NCBI GenBank assembly: GCA_010015745.1
Contig: ML978168.1
Coordinates: forward strand, 248,001 to 312,000
Reading direction: 5' to 3'
DNA: 64,000 nt
DNA from: Setomelanomma holmii
Taxonomy: Eukaryota; Ascomycota; Dothideomycetes; Pleosporales; Phaeosphaeriaceae
The translations under genes were made by a program, and so were the position numbers. Positions 1-10,793 of the stretch are shown here, piece after piece (positions within the stretch are counted from its first letter, which is position 1; the number at the start of each line of letters is the position of its first letter). The notes beneath the pieces are model-generated. The model was not told the DNA's origin. It made no database searches and saw only the letters and a list, made by a program, of their open reading frames with translations.

Positions 1-987
1 GACAGGTAATGTGAGCTTCTGCTGCATGAGCATGCTATTGACTTGTCCTGTGAAGGTCAGTCCATGTTCACGACTGGGCGAGCGATACAGCATACCATTC
101 ACCAAGCCTGCCCGGTATGTCTCTAATATACCTCGCAACCCACCAGGGCTCTTCGCCGCATCGGTCCACTCTGTGATGGCCTCTCGGCTCAGCGCAATGG
201 GGTTATAACATTCGCTTTCCATGAAGTAAGACCAGAACTCCCTCTCTTTCCCTTGGATCAACATCTCGGGACATTGGCCATGTAGAAGAACGGAATGTGC
301 CACAGCCACACGCCAATCCCTTCATATTGCGCCATGACGTTTGACTCGGTGAGCTGGGCATACTTGTCCAGGCCATATCCCGACAGAAGCATTTCGCCAA
401 ATGATAGGGTTAGTACGCGTGATCTTTAGGATGCTGCGAGGACGTACGCAAACTCAGCACACCTGCTCAAATCAGTTCCCGAATTGGGCGTTGAATGAGG
501 CAAAACATACGATCTTCTCCATGGACATAAAATTGCTCATGCCCCAACTTCGTCATCAGATCCGCCAAATCCTTCGCATTCGGAGAACTATTATACCCGA
601 TCTCCGCACCCGGCTTGTCTGTATATCCAAAGCCCCTCAAATCCGGCTCTACGAGTGTGAAATGCTCAGAAAGTAGCGGGACAAGCTTGTAACAGTAGTA
701 GTTCGTCTTTGGAGTGCCGTGGACTAGGAGCAATGGTGGACCAGATCCAGCGGTGTAGTAGTGCATGCGAATGCTATACAGACGTGCGCGACCGTGGCGT
801 ACGGCGTTGCCGGTGTGGTCATAGACTTCTAGTCGTGTGCTCCAAGGTATGGGTTGGATGTTGCCAGAGTAGTAGGTGTTGCCGGCTGGCACGAGAGTAC
901 CGCCAGAGGACATTGACATTGATGCATTTTGGGCCGAGGTTTGGTATAGCCAGGTTAGAGCTGGGAGGATTGAGTTGAAAGTCGCAT
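1..987 (-). pseudogene. Epoxide hydrolase-like alpha/beta hydrolase, broken and partial at left edge
   Basis: The minus strand encodes an alpha/beta-hydrolase of the epoxide hydrolase/haloalkane dehalogenase type. Around 600-730 it shows the oxyanion-hole motif HGTPKTNYY and then PDLRGFGYTDKP; the nucleophile-elbow position reads VHGED near 515-530. A GTATGT intron donor follows at 510. The continuation (AEFAYVLAAS, then LSFGEMLLSGYG) is interrupted by an in-frame TAA at 426-428. Further on, IPFFYMANVP (about 270-300) and EMLIQGKEREFW (about 235-270) are homologous neighbours in different frames, so one base is missing near 268-271. At the 5' end an ATG at 987 is one base out of frame with a hydrophobic signal-peptide-like stretch (LPALTWLYQ), a possible third lesion. 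The 3' end lies outside the window. The family hydrolyses epoxides or C-halogen bonds; this copy is unlikely to be functional unless the lesions are assembly errors. Confidence 0.72.
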
Positions 988-1731
988 GGTGGATGGAGTA
1001 GTGGGAACATGATCCTACAGCTCGCGAAAGTCATGGTTCATTGGAAGCATTTACTTATGTTTATAGCCGACTTGTGATCTTTATCGCGACGTCATCTTCG
1101 AAGAGGCCTTCCGAAGATCGTCACGCTTCAAAGTCGCGCGTCACCCCGCGTTCTTTAGCCTCGCAAGCTTCCCGCTCCGAGGCTTGAGGGGACCTTGAAG
1201 GTAACAGTCGTGTGGTGGCGCAATTCAAACACACCTTATTAGCAGCTGCATGCCAGGGTGAGAGCTGATAGGATGCAAGCTCAAGGGATTCGACCATGAG
1301 AAGATTTATCTGCGAAATCTGGAAGCAATCATCAAAGGAAAACTACCAGCGAAGCGATGGCTAGATTACACAGTACGCAGGTACCGTCATGGTTCACGGG
1401 AGCGGCAGTAGCGTTGTGCTGATTTTGGAGGAGGAAAAGCACGAACGCTGATTGGTCGGGGTTCATTTCTGCCCGCCCCGAGCATTTGCTAGCGTGTCAA
1501 GATGCAAAAGCGATGCAAAGAGGCTGTCCTGCTTAACCTTTCAACTTAAACCATCGTCTTATGCCACCCGTGTGAGACCACACTCAGCATGCTTCGAAGC
1601 ATACATGGTTGGGAGGCGCAAGGCTCGAGGCTTGCCAAGACTTCATGTCGTCACTCACACCGGGGTTGCCTCAGCACATTGTCACCTACTGTCACGCATA
1701 TTTCCAGGCCAGCACTTGACCATCAACGAAA
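988..1731. other. Intergenic, no gene seen
   Basis: Sequence between two outward-facing pseudogenes. Short open frames at 1452-1817 have no recognisable domain and no splice pattern linking them to the downstream HET pseudogene. No repeat or RNA gene was seen. Confidence 0.5.
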
Positions 1732-4514
1732 ATGGAAACTACGGATTGTTCGTACTATGCTTCAATCACCATCGTTTATTGGCTGGAAACCGACAGATCA
1801 CTCGAAAGCGCTGCTAAGCTAAAGCAGGACCTGTTTCATGGGCGGTGTGAACTGTGCGAACACGAGAATGCCGATTACAACCTTACGCTATGTGGTTGGT
1901 GCAAGCGTCAGTGCCTTTACCACTTATTCGTCTGTTTGACCAGATATCCATGGTCTGGCGAGATCAGAGGATTTGGGGTTGATCCTGCCTGGCAGATTTC
2001 ACACTACTGTGACTGCTGTACTTTTCTACAACAGCTCGATACACGTGTGGAGAAGCCTACTAAGTTAGACTTGAGACAAGTATCTATCTTTGATGTTTAC
2101 TATGCGCGCTCTAATCCACTGGCGAGCACCGAAGGGGCCTTCCAAATCGGCGCTTTCGCAGCTGGATTCGTCGAAAACTCCGCTGCCACTCAGGTTCGAT
2201 CTGCAAATACCATAGACTAGATCACAAGCACACATGGCTTCGTGAGGCGAATCAACTGGGCTTATTGCGACAGTGGCTGCATGAAGTTTCGAGTTCGCCG
2301 GAGCAATCGACGGGTTATACGAGAGGCTCTTTGACTGTTCTGACCGATGTTCGAGCTGTAGATGTTAGCCGGCGCTGCCTTGTACATCTGCAACATGATG
2401 CTGACTACCCAGCGCTATCATATGTGTATGTATTCGCAATACAACTCATTCGACCTCGCGAACATCGCTAAGTTTTAACAGGGTACGTTGAAGTTTTTTG
2501 CATTGCTCTTAAATGCTTCATAGTGGCAGCAATCTTGAGAAGTGCAGCAAATAACTTTATACACTTATAAAACATAGCTAATACCGTCGCGTGGTTAACA
2601 ATGGGGTCGTTATCAGCCAGATCAATTCCAGCTTACGACTTCAAACCTCGCCTACTTGGAGTCTCCTGGAAGCTTGGAAAACGTCACCCTCCCCAGAACT
2701 ATAGCTGATGCTGTATTGGCATGCTGCAAGCTAGGTCTGCGATACCTTTGGGTGGATCGACTGTGCATTATCCAAGACGATGAATTCGAACGCAAAAATA
2801 TCCAGCTCGATCAGATGGGGCAAATATATGGAAGAGCTCACGTTACTCTAGTCGCACTCACTGGCAATGATTCAGATCATGGTCTTCCGGGCATCAGTGC
2901 GCCTAGAGCGGTCCAACAGTGGACTTTTGCCCTTGCAGACACTTTTCTTTGTCAAACCATACGTCCATTGATTAGGCAGATACACGAGAGTGATTGGATC
3001 GAACGCGGCTGTACGTATAACTCAACACAAGAATCAGGGAACGCACGAATGCTGATGTCGTGCGTCATCGATTAGGGACTTTTCAGGAGTACCAGGCGTC
3101 GTCGCAATGCTTGTTCTTTACGGTAGAAGGGGTCTTCTACGTCGATTATATGCAACAGACAAGCTCCGAAGATATATTGATGATCTATGAAGAGTCTACT
3201 GGACAAGGTTTAGTAGATTGGGGTCACGCAGAGAAAACGAAATACTACACTCGCATGGTAAACAATTACACCAGCAAGACTTTGACCTTTCCAGGCGACG
3301 CTCTACGTGCATTTTCTGGGGCGCTTTACGACAATTACCAGTCACGGACATTGTTCGGCCTCCCATGGAACGATTTCGACCGCGCAATCCTGTGGTATGT
3401 TGAAGGCAACCTTGGTATGAGATCGCCGCCGCCCGAAGCCGGTGTGTACCCGTCATGGTCCTGGATTGCTGCATCTGGACGTCAAGCGGTTTATGGAGGA
3501 CGGATACACGGGCTGGCATATTGGGCCCGTGTGCAGATTTCGGATGATGCTGCTCATCCTGTCCATCAGGTGGTCATCGCAAACCCTCTTGAAGAGGACC
3601 TCCAGTTTTTTAAGTCGAAAATTGACGACAATAACGACAATAAGGACGAACAGGAAACTCGAGTCATCGCAGGCCTTGCGTGGAACGAAGGATGCTTACG
3701 TTCACCATCTCCTGACGATGTTCTAATTGACTGCTCACATGAGCGCTATAGCGTACGTTTGACACGCCTATGGAAAGCTTATACTTCATACTGACAAGAT
3801 GTGTTTGGGACTTACCGGGCTGAGACTCTCTTCAGCGCTATGGAAATCGAGCGCGGTAAGCTCACAGGTCGACTCTTGGTACACACACAGAGAACACGCT
3901 TCATTCTCCACAAGAGCCATTTTCTTCGCAATAGTAATGGTAGACTCGTAGGGCATGCATCATGCGAGTCAGAGCCGATGAACCCATCATCGAGCCCAGG
4001 GAACGACGTAGACTTTGTCGCTCTCGCCGTCGGCATTGATACCAAGACAAAGTGGCAATACACTTTCAACGAGAGCAACGACAGGTCTAGCAAGGAATAT
4101 GGCTGTCCTTGTCATACAAACCGGAGTGGGGCAGAAAACACCTCAAACATGTTCCGGATTTCTTCCTAGTCCTATCAACACTTCGAGGAGTGCTGCGATC
4201 ATCCCAGCTTCTCCATGACACTCCCTAATCAAAGTGTACTCGATAGTGATCACCAGCTGGACAGAAGTCGGCACGCACTCAAGCTCGATATGCAGGAGAT
4301 ATGGAGACATCATGCCAGCGTGAGCTACCACGACTCAGAGGGTCAATTGATGCATGCATGGGACAATGTACCGAAAGTGCATGTCATGCTCATCGCACCA
4401 AGCTTTGGGAAAGGCAAGGGAACAGGAGTATATCAAAGACTAGGCTTAGGGGTCATTTACCTGAAGAGATGGGTGGAAGCTCAATCGAAATTTGAAAGCG
4501 TGGTTCTGGAATGA
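1732..4514 (+). pseudogene. HET-domain (heterokaryon incompatibility) gene, broken
   Basis: HET-domain proteins mediate vegetative incompatibility in filamentous fungi. The hallmarks are YPALSYV (about 2406-2426), W at 2602 followed by an SNLAYLESPGSL stretch, LRYLWVDRLCIIQDD (about 2740-2785) and, across a clean intron (3011-3075, GTACGT...TTAG), RGW|TFQE. The C-terminal block typical of long HET proteins (YQRLGLGVIYLKRWVE) is at about 4425-4475. Lesions: a frame change near 2210; no AG acceptor in front of the VWG segment at 2601, leaving a 175-nt gap with stops; an in-frame TGA at 3792-3794 and an in-frame TAG at 4167-4169, with homologous sequence continuing in the same frame after both. 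The N-terminal cysteine-rich open frame (1732-2220) is less certain. Several independent defects make this a pseudogene rather than a mis-spliced gene. Confidence 0.8.
3011..3075 (+). other. Preserved intron in HET pseudogene
   Basis: GTACGT donor and ATTAG acceptor. Removal joins RG-W-TFQE, the most conserved HET-domain block, in frame, so the intron boundary is well supported although the gene is broken elsewhere. Confidence 0.8.
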
Positions 4515-4944
4515 TCTCGTAAAAGCATTCACCCTCTTTCTCGCTCGCGTCACCACGTCTCTCACATCACGCAGCAATCACTCAGAGCCTGGGACAGTAT
4601 ATAGTTTTACGCGCACGAGCCATGTGAATTCATTGATAGAGTTCCGTTCTACATTAGCGTGCCTTGTCGCTTGTTGACATCGGGCAGATGTGATGTCCAT
4701 AGCCAGCGCAAAAAGAGTGGCTCGCTGTTTCCTCCCCTGGGTAAATCCCCGGCAGCCCCATACCAGCAGCAAAAAATCATATCTAGCCAAAGAGTGGTTG
4801 TAATTGTAGAACGAGAAAGGAAGAAGTGTCGTTATCATAATATGCACAGAAAGAATGGTGAACAATCGCACGGGTGCGAAAGTCAGAGGAACACAATGGT
4901 ATCCGGTGGGTTGTGGTTGTGGCACTTGGTGGTTGTGGCTACAT
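4515..4944. other. Intergenic between convergent genes
   Basis: Separates the 3' ends of the HET pseudogene and the esdC-like gene. Nothing beyond probable 3' untranslated sequence was recognised. Confidence 0.5.
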
Positions 4945-5724
4945 CTAAGCGCGGATGACGACACCCTGGCGGCGGGTGGTCTTCTCCTCGTAGACGACCT
5001 CGTCCTCTGAGGAGCAGTCCTCAGAGTCTGAGCCGCAGCGGGCACCTCCGCAGTCGAGCTTGACGCGGTCACCAGCACGGGTGATACCGAAGCGCTCGCA
5101 TGTGCAGCAGCTGGAGTTGGAGCTGACGCTGGAGGCACGGCTCGAGTTGGTGGAGCGGGAGGTGAGGGATGGGACATCGGAGCCCTCATCGGAGTCGTAG
5201 TCAGAGTCATCAGACTCATCCTCGACGGACTGAGCGGCGAAGCGGCGGTTCAGCTCCTCAAGAGTGGTCTTGTCGTACTGGGTATTGATGACCTGGCGGG
5301 TCTGACCTGGGCGCTGGGGCTTGGGGGCAACGATGCGCTCTGGGCTGAGGGAACGGCCCTTGGCAACGGAAGCGGTGGAGACGCGGCGAGACTTGCGATC
5401 AGAGCTGGTGGAGGTCTTGGAGGACGACTTGGCGGCGGGGATATCGATGATGTTGAGCTTGCGGCCGGTGGTGGGCTCGGTGGTGTGGTCCTTGGCCGGG
5501 TCGTGCGAGACGTGGTAGCCGTCGATGATGTAGTAGTACCAATAGCGCTGGCCCTGCTTGAGGGTGGCGCCGTTGAACTTGAAGCAGCCGGTCCAGCCTC
5601 CAGACTTCTTGAGGTCCTTGGAGAGCGGGAGCTGGCCCTGGTAGCCGTCCCATGAGCCGAGAAGGTGGACGGTCTTGCAGTTGGCGGAAGTGCGGAGAGT
5701 GAAGTTAAGCTGGATAGCGGCCAT
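4945..5724 (-). CDS. esdC: EsdC-like glycogen-binding domain protein
   Basis: A single-exon gene for 259 residues. Residues 1-95 form an AMPK-beta/CBM48-type carbohydrate-binding domain: VHLLGSWDGYQGQLPL, then WYYYIIDGYHVSHDPAK. The rest is low-complexity: Ser/Arg-rich (about 100-130), an acidic Asp/Ser stretch (about 167-185), a Ser-rich stretch, then a cysteine-containing tail (CCTCERFG, LDCGGARCG) ending TRRQGVVIRA. This architecture matches the fungal EsdC family, annotated in many genomes as GTP-binding protein EsdC, which in Aspergillus nidulans is linked to early sexual development. No GTP-binding motif is visible here, so the database name looks misleading. Codons are strongly biased to C/G-ending triplets, suggesting high expression. 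The start ATG (5722-5724) leads directly into the conserved domain. Confidence 0.88.
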   Translation of the reverse strand: MAAIQLNFTLRTSANCKTVHLLGSWDGYQGQLPLSKDLKKSGGWTGCFKFNGATLKQGQRYWYYYIIDGYHVSHDPAKDHTTEPTTGRKLNIIDIPAAKSSSKTSTSSDRKSRRVSTASVAKGRSLSPERIVAPKPQRPGQTRQVINTQYDKTTLEELNRRFAAQSVEDESDDSDYDSDEGSDVPSLTSRSTNSSRASSVSSNSSCCTCERFGITRAGDRVKLDCGGARCGSDSEDCSSEDEVVYEEKTTRRQGVVIRA

Positions 5725-7494
5725 TGTGAAGTTGGTTGATTATTCTTTCTTGGAAATTGATATTATGATTGTGTTGTTCTTTCGATTCGTCCTGGCCAAG
5801 CTAATGGGTAGACGAAGTAATGCTGAGAAGCTGTGTTGATTCGTGAAGAATGCGAGTTTTTGCGATTATCGAAAGACGGTTGGTTGTGAGTGTATTGAGC
5901 AAGTAGAGCTGAAAATTAACGTTGTGTTGGATTTGTCGACCGGCGACGAAATTGTGGAAGTGAATTAATTGGTAAAGGTGAAAATTAAGATGGCACCAGG
6001 CCTAGGAGTGGAAAAAGATAAAAAGATGGGAAAAAACGACAATACAACAGCTCTGAAGTTCACACGCTTGCTGAAGAAAAGAAGTCGAAGGTGAGGCCTG
6101 GGGCGGCCTACTTATCTATGGCACCGCATCGCACAGCTGCTGAGCGACTGGCGGGGGTTGGGCACGGCGCATGGTGCGCTACGACATGTTCGGAAGAAGT
6201 CTCGCTGCTCCCGGAAGCGATTGATTGCTTGTGCAGCGCACCCACGCCATTTTCGCAGGGGACAAACTGGGTGCAGTTGTGGAGGCAGTCTATCGAATGT
6301 GCGTCGAGCGCTTGATGGTGATGCGGGAGTGGTGGGCTGGTGAGATGTGTGTAGCCAGGCGCCTTCGCTGTGGGCGGTGATTCGTCGGAGTGGGCGGGGA
6401 ATATGCGAGTGGGTCAGCCCGCAAAGCACGGGCGTTGAGTGAAAACACGCAGCCTATCATATAGCTCTGCGGTACGAGCCATGTGATGGATCGATATGTG
6501 CATTGCAGGTGGTCTTTGTCACACTGCAGGCCCGAAGCCGAAGGCTAACTTCGAGGAGCGAGGACCGATGCAGAAGAATTTGCGTTCCAAGGTCGTAACC
6601 CTGAACATCTGCAGCCATCCTCCCTGCCGTATGTCGACCTATTTACAGCCATTGTGTCTTTTGCCCAGACTCTAGTCTAGGTCAGAACCAATCAAAGCGC
6701 ACGACAGCGATCAGCACCATCACAAAATGCCCGAAAGCGGATGGTCGGCGGCTAATAGACTTAAGTGGCTTATGCGTGCATCCAACCACAACATCAGACC
6801 ACCAACCTTCGGTTTAGGCGTCTTGACCGGCCGACTTCGAACTTGCGACATGCACCATGTGGAGGCCAACGTGATGATGTGCAGGTACCCTCGTGAGCGC
6901 GTTGATTGAAAACTGTCAAGAGGAAGGAAGAGCGGGACGAGGACGGAGTCAGCGGGATGGCTGAGGCACAGCGGTTAGCAAAGAGGCCATCTGCGATCAC
7001 AATGTTGACAGTCGGAAAGAATCCGCTCGCTTGCAGGACGATCGCCAAGATTCGCTTTGAGGTGGGACTGCATAAAAAAACAGTACTCGAGCATGCAGCG
7101 ATAGAAGTAAGTCGGCAGTGTCGCAGTGCAATTACTGTGCGGCGGAGCGCAAGTCGGTCTGACTCCAGATATGGAATGAGACAAGAGACGTAAAAGACAC
7201 AATGTCCCTTTCTCAAGTCGCTATCTGTCGCCCACTCAATTGACGCACTCTGAAGCTCGCATGGCATTGCTTTACCGCCCCCAATACTTCAAAAGCAAGC
7301 CTCAGCAGCAAGATAAAGCTGCCCGCACATACGCGCCATAACCCTGGATGACCTTTAAGCATTGACGCTCGTTGACTTGCTTCCAAGGAGTCGGCCATCT
7401 AGACCTGCCATGGCGACTGTCAACGCCCTTTGCTCGTGTCTCCCGATTCGCGACTCGGCCCCTCGGAGAAATCGTTGTCCAAGAGAATAGGCCA
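5725..7494. other. Intergenic, upstream region of esdC-like gene
   Basis: About 1.8 kb with the esdC-like promoter on its left side and the 3' flank of the HET gene on its right. Open frames here are short, overlap on both strands and lack recognisable motifs. No gene is called. Confidence 0.5.
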
Positions 7495-8748
7495 TCACCT
7501 AGCAGTCCTTCCTGCAGTGTAAGCCTTTTCATCATCTTCAACGATCGCGCGGCTGACGAGATCGAAGTGCTCATCCTCCAACACCAGCACATGTTTGAAC
7601 AGCTCTGGACCGGTTCTGCCAGGCAAATGCCATGCTGGCACGGCCATCCACGTGTCGCATTTGACTCTACGATATGCGAAGTCGATTTGACCATCCACGT
7701 AGAAACTTGCGCGCGGCACGCGCCCAACGAGAAATACGACCAGAAGCCATGCCGTTCCGTTCCACACATCACAACCAGGGATGGCGAAGTACTGGGCAAG
7801 ATCATCGTTCCTGACATCGTCCGGTAGCCATGATTCATCGTCGTCCTCGATCCTCGTAAGATTCATTCGAACAGTGAGGCCTACATTAGTCATCATGGAT
7901 GAACCAATGTGCACTGGAGCCCACAATGCGAGACGAGGGGTGTTTGCGAAGTCTGCCGGTGATCGCGCCAGGAGTCCGCTTGTTTGGTAACTTCCTCGCC
8001 AGACGAAGATGCTCTGGTCAAAAGAGCTGCGGAGGATCTCTTCTTGCAGCCTTCTAAAGGCCCTCTTTGCGCCTTCTCCATATAGCACAGGTATGTGGAT
8101 GCTGAAAAGGCCCATCAAGCTATACGCTAAATCTTCGCTGCGGGTTGTCTGGCGCGCTGATGCCCACGACATACGCTCGGCTGTACAAAATGTCGATAGC
8201 TGGCTTCTATTTCGTAGTAGCCTTGCATGAACTTTCGTGATACCAGCGATAGTATCCACCATATCTCCTTGGCTTGCGATCTGTTTCCAGTCCGTAGAGA
8301 GCCACGACCTTTTCTTTGGCGCAATTAATTCTTGCAACGTCCAGCCTCGTGTGAACCATCGACTCGTCCTCAGCTTGTCAAGCTGCTGCGCTCGACTTCT
8401 GGCATCCTGGCCTCCAGCCGGGACGTCAGACAAATAGATCAAACACTCTTCTGCATCGCTATAATAGCGGAACATCGAGTTTATAGCTTCTGATAGTTCG
8501 GCGCTACTGCGCTTGTCGATGCAGCAACTGTCCATCCAGACATACTGGTAGTCGCGGGCTTTAGCAAGCCTGCATAAGTTGACAATCTTCGCATACCCTG
8601 CTTTGGCTTTTGCGGCCTCCCTGCCGCTTTCCATGTCGGGAAATGTAACCTCTGCATCTCCCCATGTGTGAGACAAGATGATGTAAGGAGGGACATCTGA
8701 GTCGAGAACCTCCTTGATCTCAAGCGTCTCCGTGTCAATCAGTCGCAT
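7495..8748 (-). CDS. HET-domain protein, HET-E/HET-D N-terminal type
   Basis: An intact single-exon gene; 417 residues from the chosen ATG. It has the canonical HET blocks: YIILSHTWG (22-30), YVWMDSCCIDK (69-79) and WFTRGWTLQELIAP (131-144), followed by AERMSWASARQTTR and YSLMGLFSIHIPVLYGEG, typical of the HET domain of HET-E-like proteins. No NACHT or WD40 part follows, so this is a HET-only form. An in-frame ATG 46 codons upstream (8886) is open, but family members start MRL at the chosen position (8746-8748). HET proteins act in the cytoplasm in allorecognition and regulated cell death. It sits between a broken HET gene and a broken ankyrin gene and is the only undamaged member of that group. 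Function is inferred from the family. Confidence 0.88.
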   Translation of the reverse strand: MRLIDTETLEIKEVLDSDVPPYIILSHTWGDAEVTFPDMESGREAAKAKAGYAKIVNLCRLAKARDYQYVWMDSCCIDKRSSAELSEAINSMFRYYSDAEECLIYLSDVPAGGQDARSRAQQLDKLRTSRWFTRGWTLQELIAPKKRSWLSTDWKQIASQGDMVDTIAGITKVHARLLRNRSQLSTFCTAERMSWASARQTTRSEDLAYSLMGLFSIHIPVLYGEGAKRAFRRLQEEILRSSFDQSIFVWRGSYQTSGLLARSPADFANTPRLALWAPVHIGSSMMTNVGLTVRMNLTRIEDDDESWLPDDVRNDDLAQYFAIPGCDVWNGTAWLLVVFLVGRVPRASFYVDGQIDFAYRRVKCDTWMAVPAWHLPGRTGPELFKHVLVLEDEHFDLVSRAIVEDDEKAYTAGRTAR

Positions 8749-9466
8749 CGTGTTCGACGGACCGCAATTGCAGAGAATCCTTAGCGTAGGTGTTTGGCCG
8801 ATTTTAGCTCCAGCCTGGTCTGTTGGCGGGGATCTTGGGTATCGTGATCGCTGGCTGACAGCTGCTCTTTCCGTCCTATAATCCAATATATCATTCAGGG
8901 TCAGCTTCGCGTGTGTGCAAATCGAATGGGAAATGTTGCGGACGACGTAACCTTGGAAGCTAGGCAGGAGGAGCTAGCTGAAAAGTGGCGCTAGCCCCAA
9001 ACAGGCATACTAACTCGTGTGCTCTTGCAGGTGCAATTGAACTGACCTGCCTCCGACACTGCACGCGCAGCGTTCTCTGGAAAAGCTTGCAGTCATTCCC
9101 TTCGATCTCTAGGGGTGAGATACCAACCCTCAGTCGCGCTGACTCTTACTTAGGTAGCTGACAGCATAGCACTACTATTTGTTCTGAAGCTTGTATATCT
9201 GGTGCACACAGGGGTTAGTAATGCCTAATTGACTGTGACAAGTCACGAGAATACCGGGGAAATATCGTGGTTATCGATAGAAGTCTCGATCTCGGGTGGT
9301 TCATTCGCTACAGTGATAGCATAAAGATAGACAGTATAGAAAATTCGTGTGGCATGTCAAAGGTGGCGGTTGGTGTACCAGGTTATCTCTGTAGATGGAT
9401 CTGGTGTTCGCCTGAATAGAGGCGAGCCTGTCAGCGATCCCACCAGACTTGACGACCGGCCAACAT
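8749..9466. other. Intergenic, upstream of HET gene
   Basis: The HET gene upstream region and the 3' flank of the ankyrin pseudogene. The first 138 bp are an open in-frame extension of the HET gene that I regard as 5' untranslated. The stretch near 9140-9340 is relatively AT-rich. No further feature. Confidence 0.45.
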
Positions 9467-10649
9467 TTATTTGGAGACTCGAGTATGGTTTCGCATCATA
9501 ATAGACACTGCTTGTGGGCGACTGGGTATTTGAGTAGTCCGTGAAGTGATCTTCTTTGTCCTTGAACGGGTTGTAGGGTGGTGGTGGTGGTCCTGGGCAG
9601 CTAGCACTGCATGTTCAAGAAGCGTTTGGAATGCTGACACCCATTTCCCATCGATCACGCTATCGGCATCTTCCTGGTCGCTTTGTTCTTTCTGGCGCTT
9701 CTCGGGAACATCGAGGGCGGACAGGCCGTCGTACTGTTTAGCATGAATGTCGAGGCCTTCCTATTGAAACTTGATAGCACTTGAAGTGTCAGAATAATTG
9801 CTGAAGCAGCAGCAACGTGGAGAATGGATCGTTGCTTGACGTCTAGGGTAGTCACGTTGATCGCCGGGCTCTGTAGAAGCTTTGGTACCATGGAGCTACT
9901 GTTTCGTGCGATCGCTTCGGAGAGGTGAGACGCGCCATGCTGGTCTTGCAGGCTGACATCTGCACCGTGATCGACTAGCATCTGTACTGCATTTGAATGT
10001 CCCATTCTGACGGCCTCGATCAGTGCGGTGTTGCTCTGGATATCCCTCGCATTAAGGTCAGTGTCCGCCTCAATTAGTGTTGGGCTGAATCCCACAGGTT
10101 CGTCTTGGTACATTGATGCCTGCAACCACGTTTGCTCCCAATGATCAACCGCCATTATATCAGCACCATACTGGATCAGGAGTTTGAGACACCCTGGTCC
10201 ACTTGCTTTCAGGGACGATCGCAGTGGCCCTTGTCCTATCCGATCAGAAGTATCTATACTGGCTCGATGTTCAAGTAGTAGTTTCACCGCCTTGTCATCT
10301 CCACGTCCTGCAGCCCATTGAAGTGCTGTTCGACCATCGGTGTCCCTCTCATCGATGAGATGTTTTGATTTCTTTAGCTCGCTTTCGAGATCTAAAGGAC
10401 ACAGTTTGCATACGATCTGATAAATGCGGGAGAAAGTTCGTCGTTCTTCCAAGCCCGCCGCCGTGCCTGTGTATAATTTCTTCATCTCCGCGACGCAGAA
10501 CCTTTCTGCGTTTGGTGTGCCTTCGAAGCAAAGCACGGTACTCCAAGCCATGTCATTCGCAGTTTCTTGAGTATAGTTTTCAAGCAAAGGTTCAGCACCA
10601 TACTGTAGTAGAACCTTGATGACATCAACTCTACTGGCCTTCGTTGCCA

Positions 10650-10657
10650 TATGTAGA
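10650..10657. repeat. Target-site duplication, left copy
   Basis: TATGTAGA, identical to 10786-10793 on the other side of the MITE. Confidence 0.88.
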
Positions 10658-10785
10658 TAGAGTGCGCAACAAGCAAGCGATAAGCAGATTGATTACCGCA
10701 TTAGGCCTCCAAAGACCACTTTCTGGTCCGTGATAGTCCTAATCGGGTAATCAATCTGCCTATCGCTTGCTTGTTGCGCACTCTG
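10658..10785. mobile_element. 128-bp hAT-like MITE with 48-bp terminal inverted repeats
   Basis: Left arm 10658-10705 and right arm 10738-10785 are inverted copies with four mismatches (a 38-bp core, 10660-10697 versus 10746-10783, has one). The ends read TAGAGTGCGC and, reversed, CAGAGTGCGC, matching the YARNG rule for hAT transposons. The element is flanked by a perfect 8-bp direct repeat TATGTAGA, the duplication length of hAT elements. It has no coding capacity, so it must have been moved by a transposase encoded elsewhere. Deleting the element and one repeat restores an ankyrin motif (SALHMATKA) in the host gene, direct evidence of an insertion into a once-intact exon. Confidence 0.88.
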
Positions 10786-10793
10786 TATGTAGA
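10786..10793. repeat. Target-site duplication, right copy
   Basis: TATGTAGA, identical to 10650-10657; 8 bp is typical for hAT insertion. Confidence 0.88.

Noticed and set aside
4578..5219. 213-codon minus-strand frame overlapping the esdC-like gene
   Set aside because: Ser/Pro/Ala-rich off-frame reading of GC-biased codons in the esdC-like gene.
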